Below, one piece after another: positions 1 to 11,900 of a stretch of DNA of 64,000 nt. The stretch is taken from NCBI RefSeq assembly GCF_040712315.1, contig NC_134020.1, positions 36,944,751 to 37,008,750 on the forward strand, in the 5' to 3' direction. Both the position numbers and the translations under genes were made by a program. Under the pieces are notes generated by a model, which was given only the letters and a program-made list of their open reading frames with translations, did not search any database and was not told where the DNA came from. Source of the stretch: Castanea sativa (taxonomy: Eukaryota > Streptophyta > Magnoliopsida > Fagales > Fagaceae). How positions within the stretch are numbered: position 1 is the stretch's first letter; each line of letters opens with the position of its first letter.

Positions 1-1005
1 GTTGAGAGACTGGTGGCTCTGGCTCCGGGGCTTCAAGATTGTTGCTTCTGCAGACCCAAAGTTCAGACCATGTTGGAGCTCTGCAGTCGATCCATTTTGG
101 CTGTAGAAAGGTAAGATGTTTGGCAACCTCATCTTCTCAGCTACAGCAACCATATGTAAATTATTACCTTTAAGAGTTGCAAGTCCAAATGGCAAAAATT
201 TGTTGATCAGAAATACAAAATTTCTAAATACTTGTCCTGCATCTCCCAAAATTCCAGTATGTCTACATTGGCAAATTAGGAACCTTTACTTGCTAGCCTA
301 TCTGCTCACGCACACACTCATAGGCACAACATTTATCAAATACTTTTTTAAAAAAATAGCTATACAACTCAGAAAATTGTTACTCTATCCTAATATTTAT
401 TAAAAATCCAAATTTTAATTGTTCAAGAAAATGTTGTAGTGTGGTTGCTTCCAGACTTGATAGACACTATCTGAAATGTAACAGTTCTCGTTCCCTACCA
501 ATTGGACAGATTTTTCACATGATTCTTGACAATGAATTGAAAGAAGATATGATAATAGAAAATCTTGCGGATCGAAAAAAAAGAAAGAAAAGAAAAGGTA
601 ATCTTGAAAAATGCATTGCAAATTATCTCTGTGCTTGAAAAAGACTAATTCCAATAAAAACATCCAAACGTACTCAAATCCTCAAGAATACAAAACACAT
701 ATAATTCCAAGATAGCTAGCAATAAAGTAAGCAAGGCTAGAGTCTGAGAAAGTAGTACCAAGAAGATAAGGAAGAAGACTTGAGTCTGAGCCATCGCATG
801 GATGCAAAGAGAAATTATGGTGAGTGAGAGGGTACAACAAAGTGTTGTCTCCACAGTCAACAGAAGAGTCCCCTAACACGTACAGTGCCATCACATTGTG
901 TGTGTCTGGGGATTTCCCATTTGTTACGTTGATGATAAGACCCATCAAGACAACAACCAGAAGAACAAGGACCAACCCTTTTGGTGGAACTGTGTTCAGT
1001 ACCAT
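1..1005 (-). CDS. GDSL esterase/lipase, 5' part (runs off the window)
   Basis: Two exons of a plant GDSL-type serine esterase/lipase are visible: 1005-759 and 140-1, the second continuing beyond the window. The junction (exon end CTTCTTG, donor GTACTAC; acceptor GTTGCTGTAG) joins in frame to give LLAEKMRLPN followed by FYSQNGS and GLNFGSAEAT, all typical of the family. Block I reads LYVLGDSSVDCGDN at residues 41-54, with the catalytic serine in GDS at residue 47; the usual GDSL is GDSS here. Residues 10-26 are a hydrophobic signal peptide or anchor (LVLVLLVVVLMGLI), so secretion is likely. An in-frame ATG lies upstream at 1128, but it would add about 41 Lys/Arg-rich residues before the signal, so I chose 1005. 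The substrate is unknown, and the catalytic Asp and His lie outside the window. Confidence 0.82.
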
Positions 1006-1367
1006 TTTTGCATTCAAACTCTGCTGCTTTTCTTTCAACCTTCTCATCTCTTGTTCTGCTTTTTTTTTTTTGGATCGAACTTTCTTTCTTTTCTTTTCTC
1101 TTTGCTTTCTTTCTTTTGAGTCCAACACTGCCTTCCCTTTGTATGGACTAGAAAGATAACAGCATATAAATGAGTGACAACCCGTAAAGCCTATTCATTT
1201 TCTGGTTTACTTGCCGCCCAAACCATACTGGCAGTTATGACGCAATTTTTTGGTTTTATGTTTAAGAACAGATAGGCACTGCCACTGCATTTCGTTCAAA
1301 GCTTGTATTATAAAGATGAGCAAGTGTAGTGGAACAAACTTTTCCACAATTCCTTCTCAAAAAAAAA

Positions 1368-1490
1368 ACTTTTCCACAATTTTGTTATGTAGCGACTCGT
1401 GAATAGTGAAATCATGGACCCATATAGATCCACTATTTTATTCCTACCACCACTCACGAGTTGCTAGATAGCAAAGTTGTGACAAAGTTA
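1368..1490. mobile_element. Short MITE with about 35-bp terminal inverted repeats
   Basis: The left end (AACTTTTCCACAATTTTG, then TATGTAGCGACTCGTG) pairs with the reverse complement of the right end (AACTTTGTCACAACTTTG, then TATCTAGCAACTCGTG) with a few mismatches. The roughly 120-bp sequence could fold into a long hairpin around a short loop. There is no coding capacity. A short direct copy of the left tip (AACTTTTCCACAATT) also lies just upstream, near 1338-1356. The superfamily is not decided because no clear target duplication was found. Confidence 0.6.
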
Positions 1491-3665
1491 TGAAAAAATT
1501 TGAGGTACTAGAGTTTATAAGGATCTCCCAATTAGATACCATTGTTAACTGATGCGACTCAGAAATTCGTTAAGCCATTCGTCCTTTTATTCTTTTGAAA
1601 ACTCAGCAAGTTCTCACCTCAGTTCAGAGACCTCACTAGCTTGAATATGCACAAAATATTACACAAACTCTTTTTGTTAAAATATTATGGTTAAAATTAA
1701 ATAATTAATTTTACCTTTTATCAACTGTTAAAATTTGTAGATTTTATTTAACAGCCTTGTAACTTAATTTGTGCACTTTCAATTATTTTCAACAGAAACA
1801 GGGTTCAAATCCCCTCCAAACAATTGGACTATTAAACGAAAAAAAAAACATGTAGTTTTTGTTACCCCACCCGCATTATCTGCTTGGGGCTTTTTTTTGT
1901 TTTTTGCTTGGGCTCTTAAATTGTATTGTTATGTACTAACTCGTATTAATTTCTCCTGAGACCCCCAAAAAAATGATTAAACTTTTAAATTCACCATTTT
2001 TTTAACTAATTAAATTTCAGAAAAACAATAGATAATCTATCACTTTTTCCACTTCAAGTATAGGACAGGTTAATTTCTTGATCGTCAGATAATAATAAAA
2101 AGCCTCCTTTCTTATCATTTTATGATTAGGGGAAGAAGATATTAAACCACAGCCTTCTCCACCACATCACCCCTGGTTTTTTTGTCCCTTACACCATTCC
2201 ATGATTCCAAGTTTGTGAACAATTGAACTTGTCATTGGGAGCAGGCAAGGTTATTACTCCATAAGCCTTTCCAGTAATTTTGCTCCTCAAATAACCTGCT
2301 TTAAATTTGCACCAGTTGTTCAGACCTAGCTGGAGGCTATGCCCTTTTTTTTGCTCTTACTGCCTGAGTCATAAATGACTCGATGACAATAACTTGATAA
2401 TAAAGGGCCATTTGGTTGTATCAAAAAAGAAAAAAAAAGGGTCATTTGGATGCCATAAACTAGGATGCATGGACACTTTATTTAGGATGTCATATCCGTG
2501 TGGTATCCATATCATATTAGTGTCGTACCTTCTATTTCGTTTTATAATTTTTCAAAAATTACTTATGTCACTATGTCGTACCCGTACTCATATCTGTACC
2601 CGTACCCGTGTCCGTGCATCCTAGGCCATAAATCATTTCACATATAAATAGAAGCTCCGTCGCAAATCTTATGTAGCATCGAAGTACTAATTAAACTCCT
2701 TAACAGCAATATTTTCAACCAACTCCAAGAACAGTTGGTCTTGGGGGTGATTGGAATTTCCCAAAAACTTTCCTTTTTCAAACGAGTTTCTCTTAACATA
2801 TGCATGCCAACAAAGTAAGAATAGCTGATCATTGGTATATGCCGAGATAATGCAACAAAGCGCCGCACAGGTTAGGTGTCATGGCCTTTGTATTAAGGAA
2901 TTTGATGTTTTATTCTGCTAAAAGGAATTTGATGTTTAGCTCGAAGACCTGGTTGGACACAATTTAAATGACAAAAAAGCTTACTTTGAATACATCTTCA
3001 ATCATATTCCAAGATTTCCTAGACACCACCGAGGAGATGCAACTAATCTGTACCATGTTGAAAGAACAGTGATCCGTTTATAAACCGTCTACAAGTTCAA
3101 AGCAACCCATAACTCCTCATTACGGATATCGACCTTATCATTTATTAAAGAAATTTACTTGGAAATTATAGACCCACCCCAGAAACATGAACTTGACCTC
3201 CTATTATGCTTGATAAACTTGGTAATTGGTAATTGGGTTCCCAATACCTTCCTTGGTGACACCGTGAGCTTGGATTGGTTGCTAGTCAGCTGACATTATG
3301 TATTATTGCAAACTAGACAATAAAAAAGAAGTTAGTCTTTCCAACTAAAGAGTAATCGAAATTTTGAAACTTTCCTGTCTCATCATGAAACTCATGACTA
3401 GAAATGAGTTGACATCAGATCGCAAACATTTAGAACAAAATGGGACTCGATCCAAATTGACTGAATCTAAAAATATGGCGAAGTTCAAAGTTATCATGAG
3501 TAAAACATAGTGACAACTAACAAGCATACCCTAACTGTGTTTGAATTGAGGGAGATGGAGGAGAGGCTAAAAGGAATCACTTTCCAAACATTAAATAAAT
3601 GGCACTCCAAATCTACCATGGATAGAATAGAAAAACAGTGCAGAAATATTTCCAAACATGAAGTT
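1491..3665. other. Intergenic, AT-rich, no gene recognised
   Basis: This lies between the GDSL and F-box/WD40 genes. I see no coding exon. It holds homopolymer runs, an imperfect run of the GTACCC/GTATCC type at about 2490-2620, and a small local duplication of the phrase AAGGAATTTGATGTTT near 2895 and 2922. A box-B-like phrase at about 1801-1815 (GGGTTCAAATCCCCT) could be a SINE remnant. Confidence 0.4.
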
Positions 3666-4520
3666 TTCTTTGAGAAAAACCAACCTCCAAAGGTGAAGTT
3701 TCACTTAATCACAAGATTTCATCTACCTTCCTCATTCAACATCCAGTCATATAAATATACAGCTTTACAAGATAAAGATGAATACAAAAGGAAACTCATC
3801 CAATATATTTTTTTGCTAAATAAGTTTAAAAAACTCAACTACCCGCCGTACAAGATTGATTTATCCCTAAACAAGGAAACTAACCAAACAAATACAACAA
3901 TGAATTCTCAGCCTCATTCCAACTCTCAGGGTCCATTTAGTTGGAAGTGGAATAGGGAGGATGGAAAATAAAGGAGAGAAAATAGGAAAGAAAACTGAAA
4001 TTGAGTGTGTTTAGTTGGGAGGGGAGGGAGGAGAGAAAAATGGTGGGGCCCGGCAACATCCCCCACTAAAGAGCCAAGCTTTTATAGTGTCTACTCACTT
4101 AATGCATGAATTGTCCATTGTCTGCTTTGATGTCAATTTTTACATGCCATCTCACAAAGGGAAAGAGTTACAACATAAGTTTGAAACAAACCAACCTCCA
4201 AAGTGAACTTTCAATAAATAACAAGCTTTCAACTATCTTCCTTATTCAACATCTAGTCATATTAGCATATGATTTTACAAGATAAAGATGAAATTCAAAA
4301 GAAAGCTCATCCTAATCTATTCACCCCTAAACAAGGAAACTAATATAACAAATCACACAATTTATTCACACCCTTGTCTATATATCCAACTCTTAATAAC
4401 GAGTAAAATCTCATACTAGTCTATTACGAGTTTACAACTATCTAACATTTATTCATCCCTAACAAGTCCAACAATTCATTCCCACCCTGATCTATGTAAC
4501 CAACTCTTAATAGCCAGAAA
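3666..4520. repeat. Diverged tandem duplication in the intergenic region
   Basis: The segment 3678-3905 recurs in diverged form at 4187-4360. Both copies share AACCAACCTCCAAAG, CATCTAGTCATAT-like text, TTTACAAGATAAAGATGAA, and end at CCCTAAACAAGGAAACTAA. A shorter second duplication links about 4345-4400 with 4465-4518 (CAATTTATTCACACCC... CCAACTCTTAATA). A purine-rich insert at 3950-4060 separates the first two copies and itself contains two related phrases (TCCATTTAGTTGGAAG, TGTGTTTAGTTGGGAGG). Confidence 0.65.
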
Positions 4521-5184
4521 ACAACCTTACAGTGACATATGTATAGATGCACATGATAGTTGCGCATGCACATAAGGACACCACCCACATTTTGTTCAAC
4601 AAATTTTGCAAAAATTCCATGACCTTTAAACAAAATGCAAGCTTCAGACAAATTTGGAGACTCTGTCACACACATTAACACGACTATGAATACTCTGAGA
4701 AGATTCAATGAACTTTCGATCAAAATAAAAACCTTGGGCCACACACACACACACTGCACGACATACTTTTAAAAGGTTCAGTGACCATCTCAAAGGATGA
4801 AAACCTTAGGCCAAATATTGGACATACACACACAGGGAGGCATGCACACAGATACACTCCAAACCAAACCACCATATTCACATTCTTTCACCACATTTGA
4901 CAAAGAAAACCAACTTTGTGCCAGAGAAGAATGGAAACTATAATTTGAGATGCTTACAGCAAGGAACCAACTGAACATAACAAAGCTATATAACAACTAA
5001 TATCAAATGAACACCACGTTTATAATTCAAATATAGGACGAAAAAACCACAATTAGTCAGCTTACCTGCCTTTTTTTTTTGGCCATAAGTCAGCTTGCCT
5101 GCTTAGAAAATAAATTTTACACCAACCTTACGCTAAAATGCCCAAAGTGTAAAAGAATGATGGAACCTAAAATCAACTAGTACT

Positions 5185-6879
5185 TTACGCCTTCAGCTTG
5201 CTGCTCACCCTACGCTTATTATGCCAAGCACTACCCCTATCACCATTAACTGTGTTCTTCTTAGCTGCAACTGAACATTGATCAGTCCGACCACCTTTAC
5301 TGTTCATCTCTATTTGGAGCTTACGCCGCCTCATCCTATTCTCTAACCGTATTCCTCTTAGAGCACGAATCCTCTTCTCAATTTCCAATGCTTGTGTGAA
5401 ATTAAAGATCCTAACAGCACCTTCCTCCCCTGCACATACTATCCGATCAGCACCAATGTCAACTGAGAACAGGTTGCTCCCGTATCCATGTAACATCCTC
5501 TGTGGAGGCTCCACACCATTTTTGTCCACATGCTTGGTCCTTGAAACGCTCTTGCCTTTGCTAGTTCCTAGCAGCTTTCTTACATCTATTAGTGACAGCT
5601 TTCCATCACTAGAAGCTGAAACAAGCCATGGAAACTCAAATGCAAGGGAATGCACAGGACCCGAGTGTGGAATCCATGTAGAAACTTGAGAAACAGTGGC
5701 TTCAGTGCAATGTCTCACAATCTCGAACATGTGTATCGCGCCATCTTCTCCTCCCGTGAAAAGATAATTTCCAGTATGGCTTCTCGCCAGGGAGTAAGTA
5801 TTACCAACATGAGCACTATAAATAATGGTGATCAAAGTCCCACTACTGGATTCCCAAATATATACATCTGAGCCTGATGTGCTAGCAACTGTAGTATCAT
5901 GAGGGGCAAGTCCCCACACCCAATCGCTATGCCTCAAAACCGTTAAGCACTTCATTGAAAAACGATCCCATACACGAACAGTCATATCCCACGAACCACT
6001 ATACATCCTTGTAAGATCCAAAGCAAGAGAAGTTATCGGTCCCTCATGTTCCCATACTCGGAACTCTGTACTCTGGCTTTGACAACCCCTAAGGTCAAAC
6101 AAGTGTTGAAGCCCCTCCACTGCCCTCCAACCATGGATAAATCCATCGGTACCACCAGCAACCAAAAGTTTTGTATCTGCTGCAACTGCTCGGATAGTGC
6201 AACCAAGTGGTCGTGAGGATGCAATCGACAACCCTTCTTCCATGTTCCACATTCTAACAACCGAGTCATATCCTGAAGTGAAAATAAGCTTTGCAGAAGC
6301 CAAAAGGAAAACAGTACGAACTGCTTCAGCATGACCATACATAACATCCATACTATAACGTCCCATAAACGTGTTACTCCTAAACTCCCTCTCCACATAA
6401 AGATCCTTCCATGACTTCTCATCGGAAAACCCCGAATCCAAAGGTGTTGGAGCTATTGGAAGTCCCCACCTCTCACAATAGAATTCCTTCCACACATGGT
6501 GCTCAGAGGCAAGCCTATGAAGACTTGCTGAGACACAAGAAACAATACCAAGCTCTTTCGGATCAAGGCAGTTAAGGATTTCGGATATTAATGCCGGAGG
6601 AAGGTCAGTGATTGACCGACGAAAATTGGGCAAAACATCATCATCAGACAAAGGCTGTTTTGACTTGTTAGAGCTTACAATTGCCTTCCTAGAATGAAAT
6701 TTCGACACGGGTTTTGGTTTCACAACCCTTTCGTTTTCGGGTTTGGAATCAAATGCGAGATTTGACAATGCAGTTTCTTTGGCTTTGAGTTTGGAATTGA
6801 ATTGATTAGGTTCAATGTGTTCTACACAAGATACCAGCTTTTTAGAATCCTCAGTACCCTCTTGGCATACAAATTCCAT
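5185..6879 (-). CDS. F-box/WD40 repeat protein (plant At5g21040-like)
   Basis: This single-exon gene encodes 564 residues. An F-box lies at about residues 88-138 (SITDLPPALISEILNCLD ... HVWKEFYCERWG). After it come WD40 blades with the signatures VVRMWNMEEG, FIHGWRAVEG, TVRVWDRFSM, VYIWESSSG, AIHMFEIVR, LSLIDVRK and AVRIFNF. The layout is that of an SCF ubiquitin-ligase substrate receptor: the F-box binds a SKP1/ASK adaptor and the propeller recruits the target, which is unknown. The C-terminus is basic (NRMRRRKLQIEMN and a Lys/Arg tail), compatible with nuclear location. The ATG at 6879 is the first Met in the open frame. The frame is intact and about the expected length for the family. Confidence 0.93.
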   Translation of the reverse strand: MEFVCQEGTEDSKKLVSCVEHIEPNQFNSKLKAKETALSNLAFDSKPENERVVKPKPVSKFHSRKAIVSSNKSKQPLSDDDVLPNFRRSITDLPPALISEILNCLDPKELGIVSCVSASLHRLASEHHVWKEFYCERWGLPIAPTPLDSGFSDEKSWKDLYVEREFRSNTFMGRYSMDVMYGHAEAVRTVFLLASAKLIFTSGYDSVVRMWNMEEGLSIASSRPLGCTIRAVAADTKLLVAGGTDGFIHGWRAVEGLQHLFDLRGCQSQSTEFRVWEHEGPITSLALDLTRMYSGSWDMTVRVWDRFSMKCLTVLRHSDWVWGLAPHDTTVASTSGSDVYIWESSSGTLITIIYSAHVGNTYSLARSHTGNYLFTGGEDGAIHMFEIVRHCTEATVSQVSTWIPHSGPVHSLAFEFPWLVSASSDGKLSLIDVRKLLGTSKGKSVSRTKHVDKNGVEPPQRMLHGYGSNLFSVDIGADRIVCAGEEGAVRIFNFTQALEIEKRIRALRGIRLENRMRRRKLQIEMNSKGGRTDQCSVAAKKNTVNGDRGSAWHNKRRVSSKLKA

Positions 6880-7290
6880 AAAATAAAACTCTGAACCCTA
6901 GACTTGAATTCACGGGTTGAAAACTCAATCCCCAAATTGCAACAACAACAACAAAAAAAAAAAAACTTATTTTGATTCAAACCCAGATTTTTTTTTTTAC
7001 CCAAAATTCTTAATCTAATAACAAATATGAAGGACAACCCAATTGATAAAAGTAGCTGCACTACACAAAAATGATAAGAACAATCTGAGATAGTCAACAG
7101 AAAAAATAAATTGAGAATTAGTATGATCAAACTAAGACCCAGAAAATTTTGATTAGAGCTAAAAAGTAAACTAGAAAAATGAAATTGAAATATAGGTGAG
7201 AAAGATCTGAGTCTACAAAGATACCTCAGAGATTATAACACTAGCCTTGGAATTTGGAAGGTACAGAAAAAGAGAGAGAGAGAGTTTGTT
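6880..7290 (-). promoter_or_regulatory. 5' leader/promoter side of the F-box/WD40 gene
   Basis: Upstream of the ATG on the minus strand lies an AT-rich leader with T runs, then a CT-rich patch (the GA repeat at 7270-7286 read on the plus strand) typical of plant 5'UTRs or core promoters. A possible splice donor at about 7223-7225 (GAG|GTATCTTTG on the minus strand) suggests a 5'UTR intron. This is inference; no transcript evidence is available. Confidence 0.35.
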
Positions 7291-7399
7291 ATACTTTGCT
7301 TTAGGGAATTTTTGTTTGTCCAATTTTGTGAGAGAAAATTGGTTGGGGAGGAAAAATAGTCTTCGGGTCCAAGAGGTGATTTTTAAATGTTTCTATCAC

Positions 7400-8004
7400 C
7401 GTTTAAAGGCAATTGAATCAACGGTGGAGATAAGGACTAAGAATAAAACGTCATAGATTGGTTAGACTAAAATAAAATATTTTCCATAATAAAAAATATA
7501 TTTACCCACAAAAGATAATAACAATTATAAAAATAAAAATAAAATTAGCTGTACTTGGTTGTTATTGGGCCGGCTCGATAAGAAGCAAAGATGTGTATCC
7601 ACAGTCTGTGGTTTATAAATATGTGTAACCCTTTTTTTATGGTGGAAATGTTCCCTTTTTTTATATAATTTTTTTTTTATATTTTAAAAGGAGCTTATAA
7701 GATTTCTGAAAATTATGTAGAATTTTCTAGGAATATATGTATCATAATTCATACACATGTACATTTGACAAGCAAAGTGCATTGCTATACTTGTGCAAGA
7801 TGTTTTTATGATATCCTTTTATTTGTATTATGAAAAATTGATTTTTTTTCTTTTTTTCTCAAATTAAATTTGTGAGTATTAGCAATCATCACTGTTGTTC
7901 CTGTGAGTGTGCTTTTCTGTATAGAAATGGGAATAGAGTAGCTAGGCAGGTTGATGACCTCAAAGGGCCTTGTTGTGATGTAAATAAGTAGTCCTTAAAC
8001 TATA
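7400..8004. other. Intergenic, nothing recognised
   Basis: AT-rich DNA upstream of the F-box/WD40 gene with T and A runs. No exon, RNA gene or clear repeat was recognised before the MITE that starts near 8005. Confidence 0.4.
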
Positions 8005-8173
8005 GAGAAATGTTATATCCACAATATTTTCACAACAAATTATAAGTGACAAGTAATAACGAGTTATTATTAGCGGGCAAAAAAGTAATTTCGGTAATAG
8101 GTTTAAATTATAACCAATAACAACTTACCGTCTATGATTTATTGTGAAAACATTGTGAACATAACACTTTTCT
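8005..8173. mobile_element. MITE with imperfect inverted repeats
   Basis: The left end AGAAATGTTATATCCACAAT followed by ATTTTCACAACAAATTA is mirrored by the reverse complement of the right end (AGAAAAGTGTTATGTTCACA, then ATGTTTTCACAATAAATCAT). The element is about 169 bp and non-coding. Related but more diverged sequences occur at about 45450-45612 and 63653-63740, marking a small family in the window. Confidence 0.6.
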
Positions 8174-8919
8174 AAACAGTTCAATCCCATTTGGTTCTCA
8201 ACAACCAAATTTATTCCCAGTGCAAATTGAAACTTTAATCTGCCTCCCTAATAATTTATGCTGCAAAACCATGATCTTAACCATTGACAGCTGCATCTTT
8301 AAACCTACTTGCAAATAAAAGAGGTCTCCCCAGCAATAAGTAACAAAAAAATATCAGAACCCAGTGTCTGCTCAGTAGTTATGAGTATATACCTGAATAT
8401 TTTTGGCAGCAATAGATATAGACCAGCAAGCAAGCATTGAGACTAACCACTAAAAATTGGAGAAAATTTTTTTTATAGGAAAAAATTGGAGAAATTAACA
8501 TAACAAAAAGATAAACCTTCAAGCAAAAGCAATAAACTTATATAGGGTAGGGAACAACTGAATACAACTATGCATTATCTAATTATTAGATAGAATGGGG
8601 GCTGGCACTTTACCAGTGTTCCTATGTTCACAATAGAAAAACTATACAAGTTCTGTTACATTGAGAAAAAGAAAAAGAAACCTCTTTTTGTGGCTTCCAG
8701 CCCTTGTAATTACATCTTTCACCTACAATTACCATTCTTTTATAACATCTCCAAATTAGGATTTCTTAACCCGTTCCTTTATTTTCTGTTGAGACCAATT
8801 CCCCTTTTTATTCGTTTCGCCATATACAATGCCTTTTCCAATTGAATCCGCATCTGAAATTCTTCAAGGGTTCTATAGACATCTTAAAACACCATTTATT
8901 GGAGCTTGAGAGAGTGATG
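8174..8919. other. Probable 3'UTR/intergenic
   Basis: Downstream of the DUF632 gene on the minus strand. AT-rich; I see no other gene. The 3'UTR of the DUF632 gene should lie in the right part of this stretch. Confidence 0.35.
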
Positions 8920-11900
8920 TCATTCCTCCCTCTTCTGTGACTTAGATAAAAGACCATACTTAGTCTTAGCAGTTTTGATATCCTCTTCAAGTTCGACATA
9001 CATTTTTACAGAAGACTCTGCAAAGTTACTCAAATGCCGCAGAAATTCCACCAAGCTTGATTGAAAACCATCAAAACCTGAAATCCAGTCCCCTGAAGCT
9101 TCATCTTTCAGCGCCTTTGCTGAATCAGTCTCATTATCAGCCTTCCATGATGGCAAAAATGGATGATTCACATCCTTCCCATGGTTCTTTTCTTGACGTG
9201 GTACAAAGCGAGCAGTTTCAGCTGCTAAATTTTTTATAGATTCTACAAGTTCTTTGACTTCAGACAAACTATTAAGCTTTTCCAACCAAAAAATACAGGT
9301 CGTATATATCGGAGGGCCATACTCGCTCAAGGGTGGGGGTGAGTGCCTCCTTTTTCTTTTCGGACGTTTTTGTGTAATTGAGACACATTTGTAAAGCCAT
9401 CCAATTATAGCCTCAAGATAGGACTTCTGAGCACCAATCCACTTTGTAAAACTTGATGATAGAAAACTGAGTTCACTTTCAAGATGGAAAGTAATCTGGC
9501 GATGTGATTCTGATTGTATGGAGATTTTAGTGTTGCCATTGTTCAATGCTATTGAAATGATGCAAAACTGGCGCTTGTGGCACTCAAACATCACTTCCCA
9601 CATCCTACTTAACCTGCAGTTATTTTGCAAAGATTGATAATGAAGCCCAAAAGTGAAGCACTTAAAATAATCTAAATAAACAAGACATGTAAATAAACCA
9701 GAGAAATATAAAAGGCTCAATCCGTGGAGACTTGAGTGTGTATTGAATAACTGAAAATAGCTCCTTCATGATTATACTGTTTTGTAATTTGCTAGCAGGC
9801 TAAAGAGCAAATATATATGTATAGAAATATGATCCCAGAAAAAAACTAATGTATACATATGATGGTTAGGAGTTGATATTGGTCTTAACAATGCCCCAAT
9901 GTGTCACCTTTATGATATGGGGTGTACATGTTTAAATATCACTTCAAATTTTATAATCATGTTGTAAGTCGATCATTTCTATTTTGATTCAACCCATATC
10001 TTCTATGACCTTCCTAGGGAAAAGAAATGGTAAGCAATGATATAAAGTAGCAGTAAACAACAACAGAAAGCAAGAGTAGCCAACAAGTTCCAGTTCAAAT
10101 GATACCTCCTTTCCTTGAAACAACAAGGTGGGCGCTGTGGTTGTGGGTTCAAAACCCGTAGGGTGTGTGTGAAACTTAATTTGAAATTTTAAAAGATTAG
10201 AGAGAGAGAGAGAGAGAGAGAATAAAGTTGTGAGGCATTTTTTTCTTTTTTTGGGTGGGGGGGGAGCTATAACAGTATTAAAGAATGTGTGTATAGTAAA
10301 AAGCTATTGCTACACCACTTTAATCCTTTGAAATAGGTAAACGTGGCACAAAGTTATTGGGCTTTCAAAATATAAAGCCCCATATATCAATAAGAAGTGA
10401 AGTTAGGCATCAATCATAGGGGAAAAAATAGGAAATGCCAAGTCTCAATGGGGGTAATATATTGGTATTTGGTAACTGGTTCATGTCCTACTTCCATGAA
10501 TCATATCAGTAGGCCAACAAGCCTTGAATGCAATGAAATCAACTCACCAAAATACTTGTATGAACTCTGCTAGACACCAAGCTAACAAACAGGATAGGAC
10601 TGTTCCATTATTTTTTAACTTCGAAATGCCCAACAACATGGTTTGATGTTCGGCCAAATGTCCAACTTTGATAAGCTCTTGTTTTTTGTTAGATCAAAAT
10701 CACTGGCACAGAGTTGACAAAATAATTCCTTTAGATGGGCCTTCTAACTAAGGTCAAAGGTCCAACTGAGGTCATATTTATTTTCCTCTTCTTTTGGATA
10801 AGTAACAAAAAATATCTGAGGTCATATTGATTTTCATCTGCTGAAATGAAATGTATTTGAATTATAATAAGTATTTTAACTCAAATGATACTTCCTCCCC
10901 TTGAAAAAAGCAAGGTGAAGGATGAGGTTTGAGTTCCAAACTCACTAGGTGTGTGTTAGTGTGTAATTAATAATAAAAGATGAGTATTTTCATTAACCTG
11001 GAAAGAGCAAAAGGTAAAAGGGAGGCCCAAAATGAAGTGAATTAGCATATGGAAAATGATGACTGTTTGAGGGTAATTGCAGACATGGTACTAAATAAGG
11101 CTAAGTGCAGTAAAAATTCAAATAAAGGCATGCGCTATACTGAACGGCCCCATTGGTTTGGCTCATTCTTTCTACTTGCGGCTTCACGATCTAGCAACAC
11201 AACGCAATAGCCAACCCCAATTATTTTGGATTAAGGCTTAGTTCAATGAGTTGAATAATGAAATATAATTGAATTAATGGACATAAAAAAAAATATTAAA
11301 TCTTTTTTAGCTGCAACTGTGCCAGATAGCTAATGACTATTGGAATCCATAACAATATATGGTTCCTAATGGAATTTTTGTTTAAATAAAGTAATGATGA
11401 GAGAAAAGGCACATACCCTTCAATCAACTCCTCAAGTTGTGGCTGGAGCTCTGTGTCCCTCAAATCCTCAATCCTCTTTGATATAGATTCAATTCTGTGG
11501 ATTGCAACTCTGATTCTTGAATGTAGATCCTTGACAACTGCACGAGTTTTATCAATTTTTTGGGGACTTTCCCCTTTTGATTCCAGTTGTCTTAAAATTT
11601 TACACTTCAAGTCGTAATCCTTTCTGACAATTCCGCTGGCCTAAAATTACGAGAATTTTATGTAAGTCATTAAAAAATGGTTATCAGGGACTACCCATAT
11701 ATTGAAACGTTTCAAAAGACATAGCAGGTCAACATATAGCACCTATCACCTCAAATTCATTAATCACAGATTTTACAAGATATACTGGACAACAATTTAT
11801 GTATGACTTTCAGATCAAATGAGCTGATACATCCTGTAGAACAAGTTCTACACTTTCTCATGCATTTCCACACTTTCGGATATTTCACAATACTTATTGG

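Noticed and set aside
682..1128. Treating the whole open frame from 1128 to 682 as one exon with start at 1128
   Set aside because: The end after LLPYLL leaves the GDSL family pattern, and a good donor (GTACTAC) plus an in-frame downstream exon explain it better. The 5' extension is Lys/Arg-rich low complexity before a signal peptide, so the start at 1005 is preferred.
3510..3971. Open frame of 153 codons on the plus strand
   Set aside because: Low-complexity, no recognised domain, and it overlaps a diverged repeat; no splice context or codon pattern of a real gene.
10145..10157. A true tRNA gene at the box-B-like sites
   Set aside because: No full cloverleaf could be drawn at this or the other box-B sites; the tails and repeated copies fit tRNA-derived SINEs.
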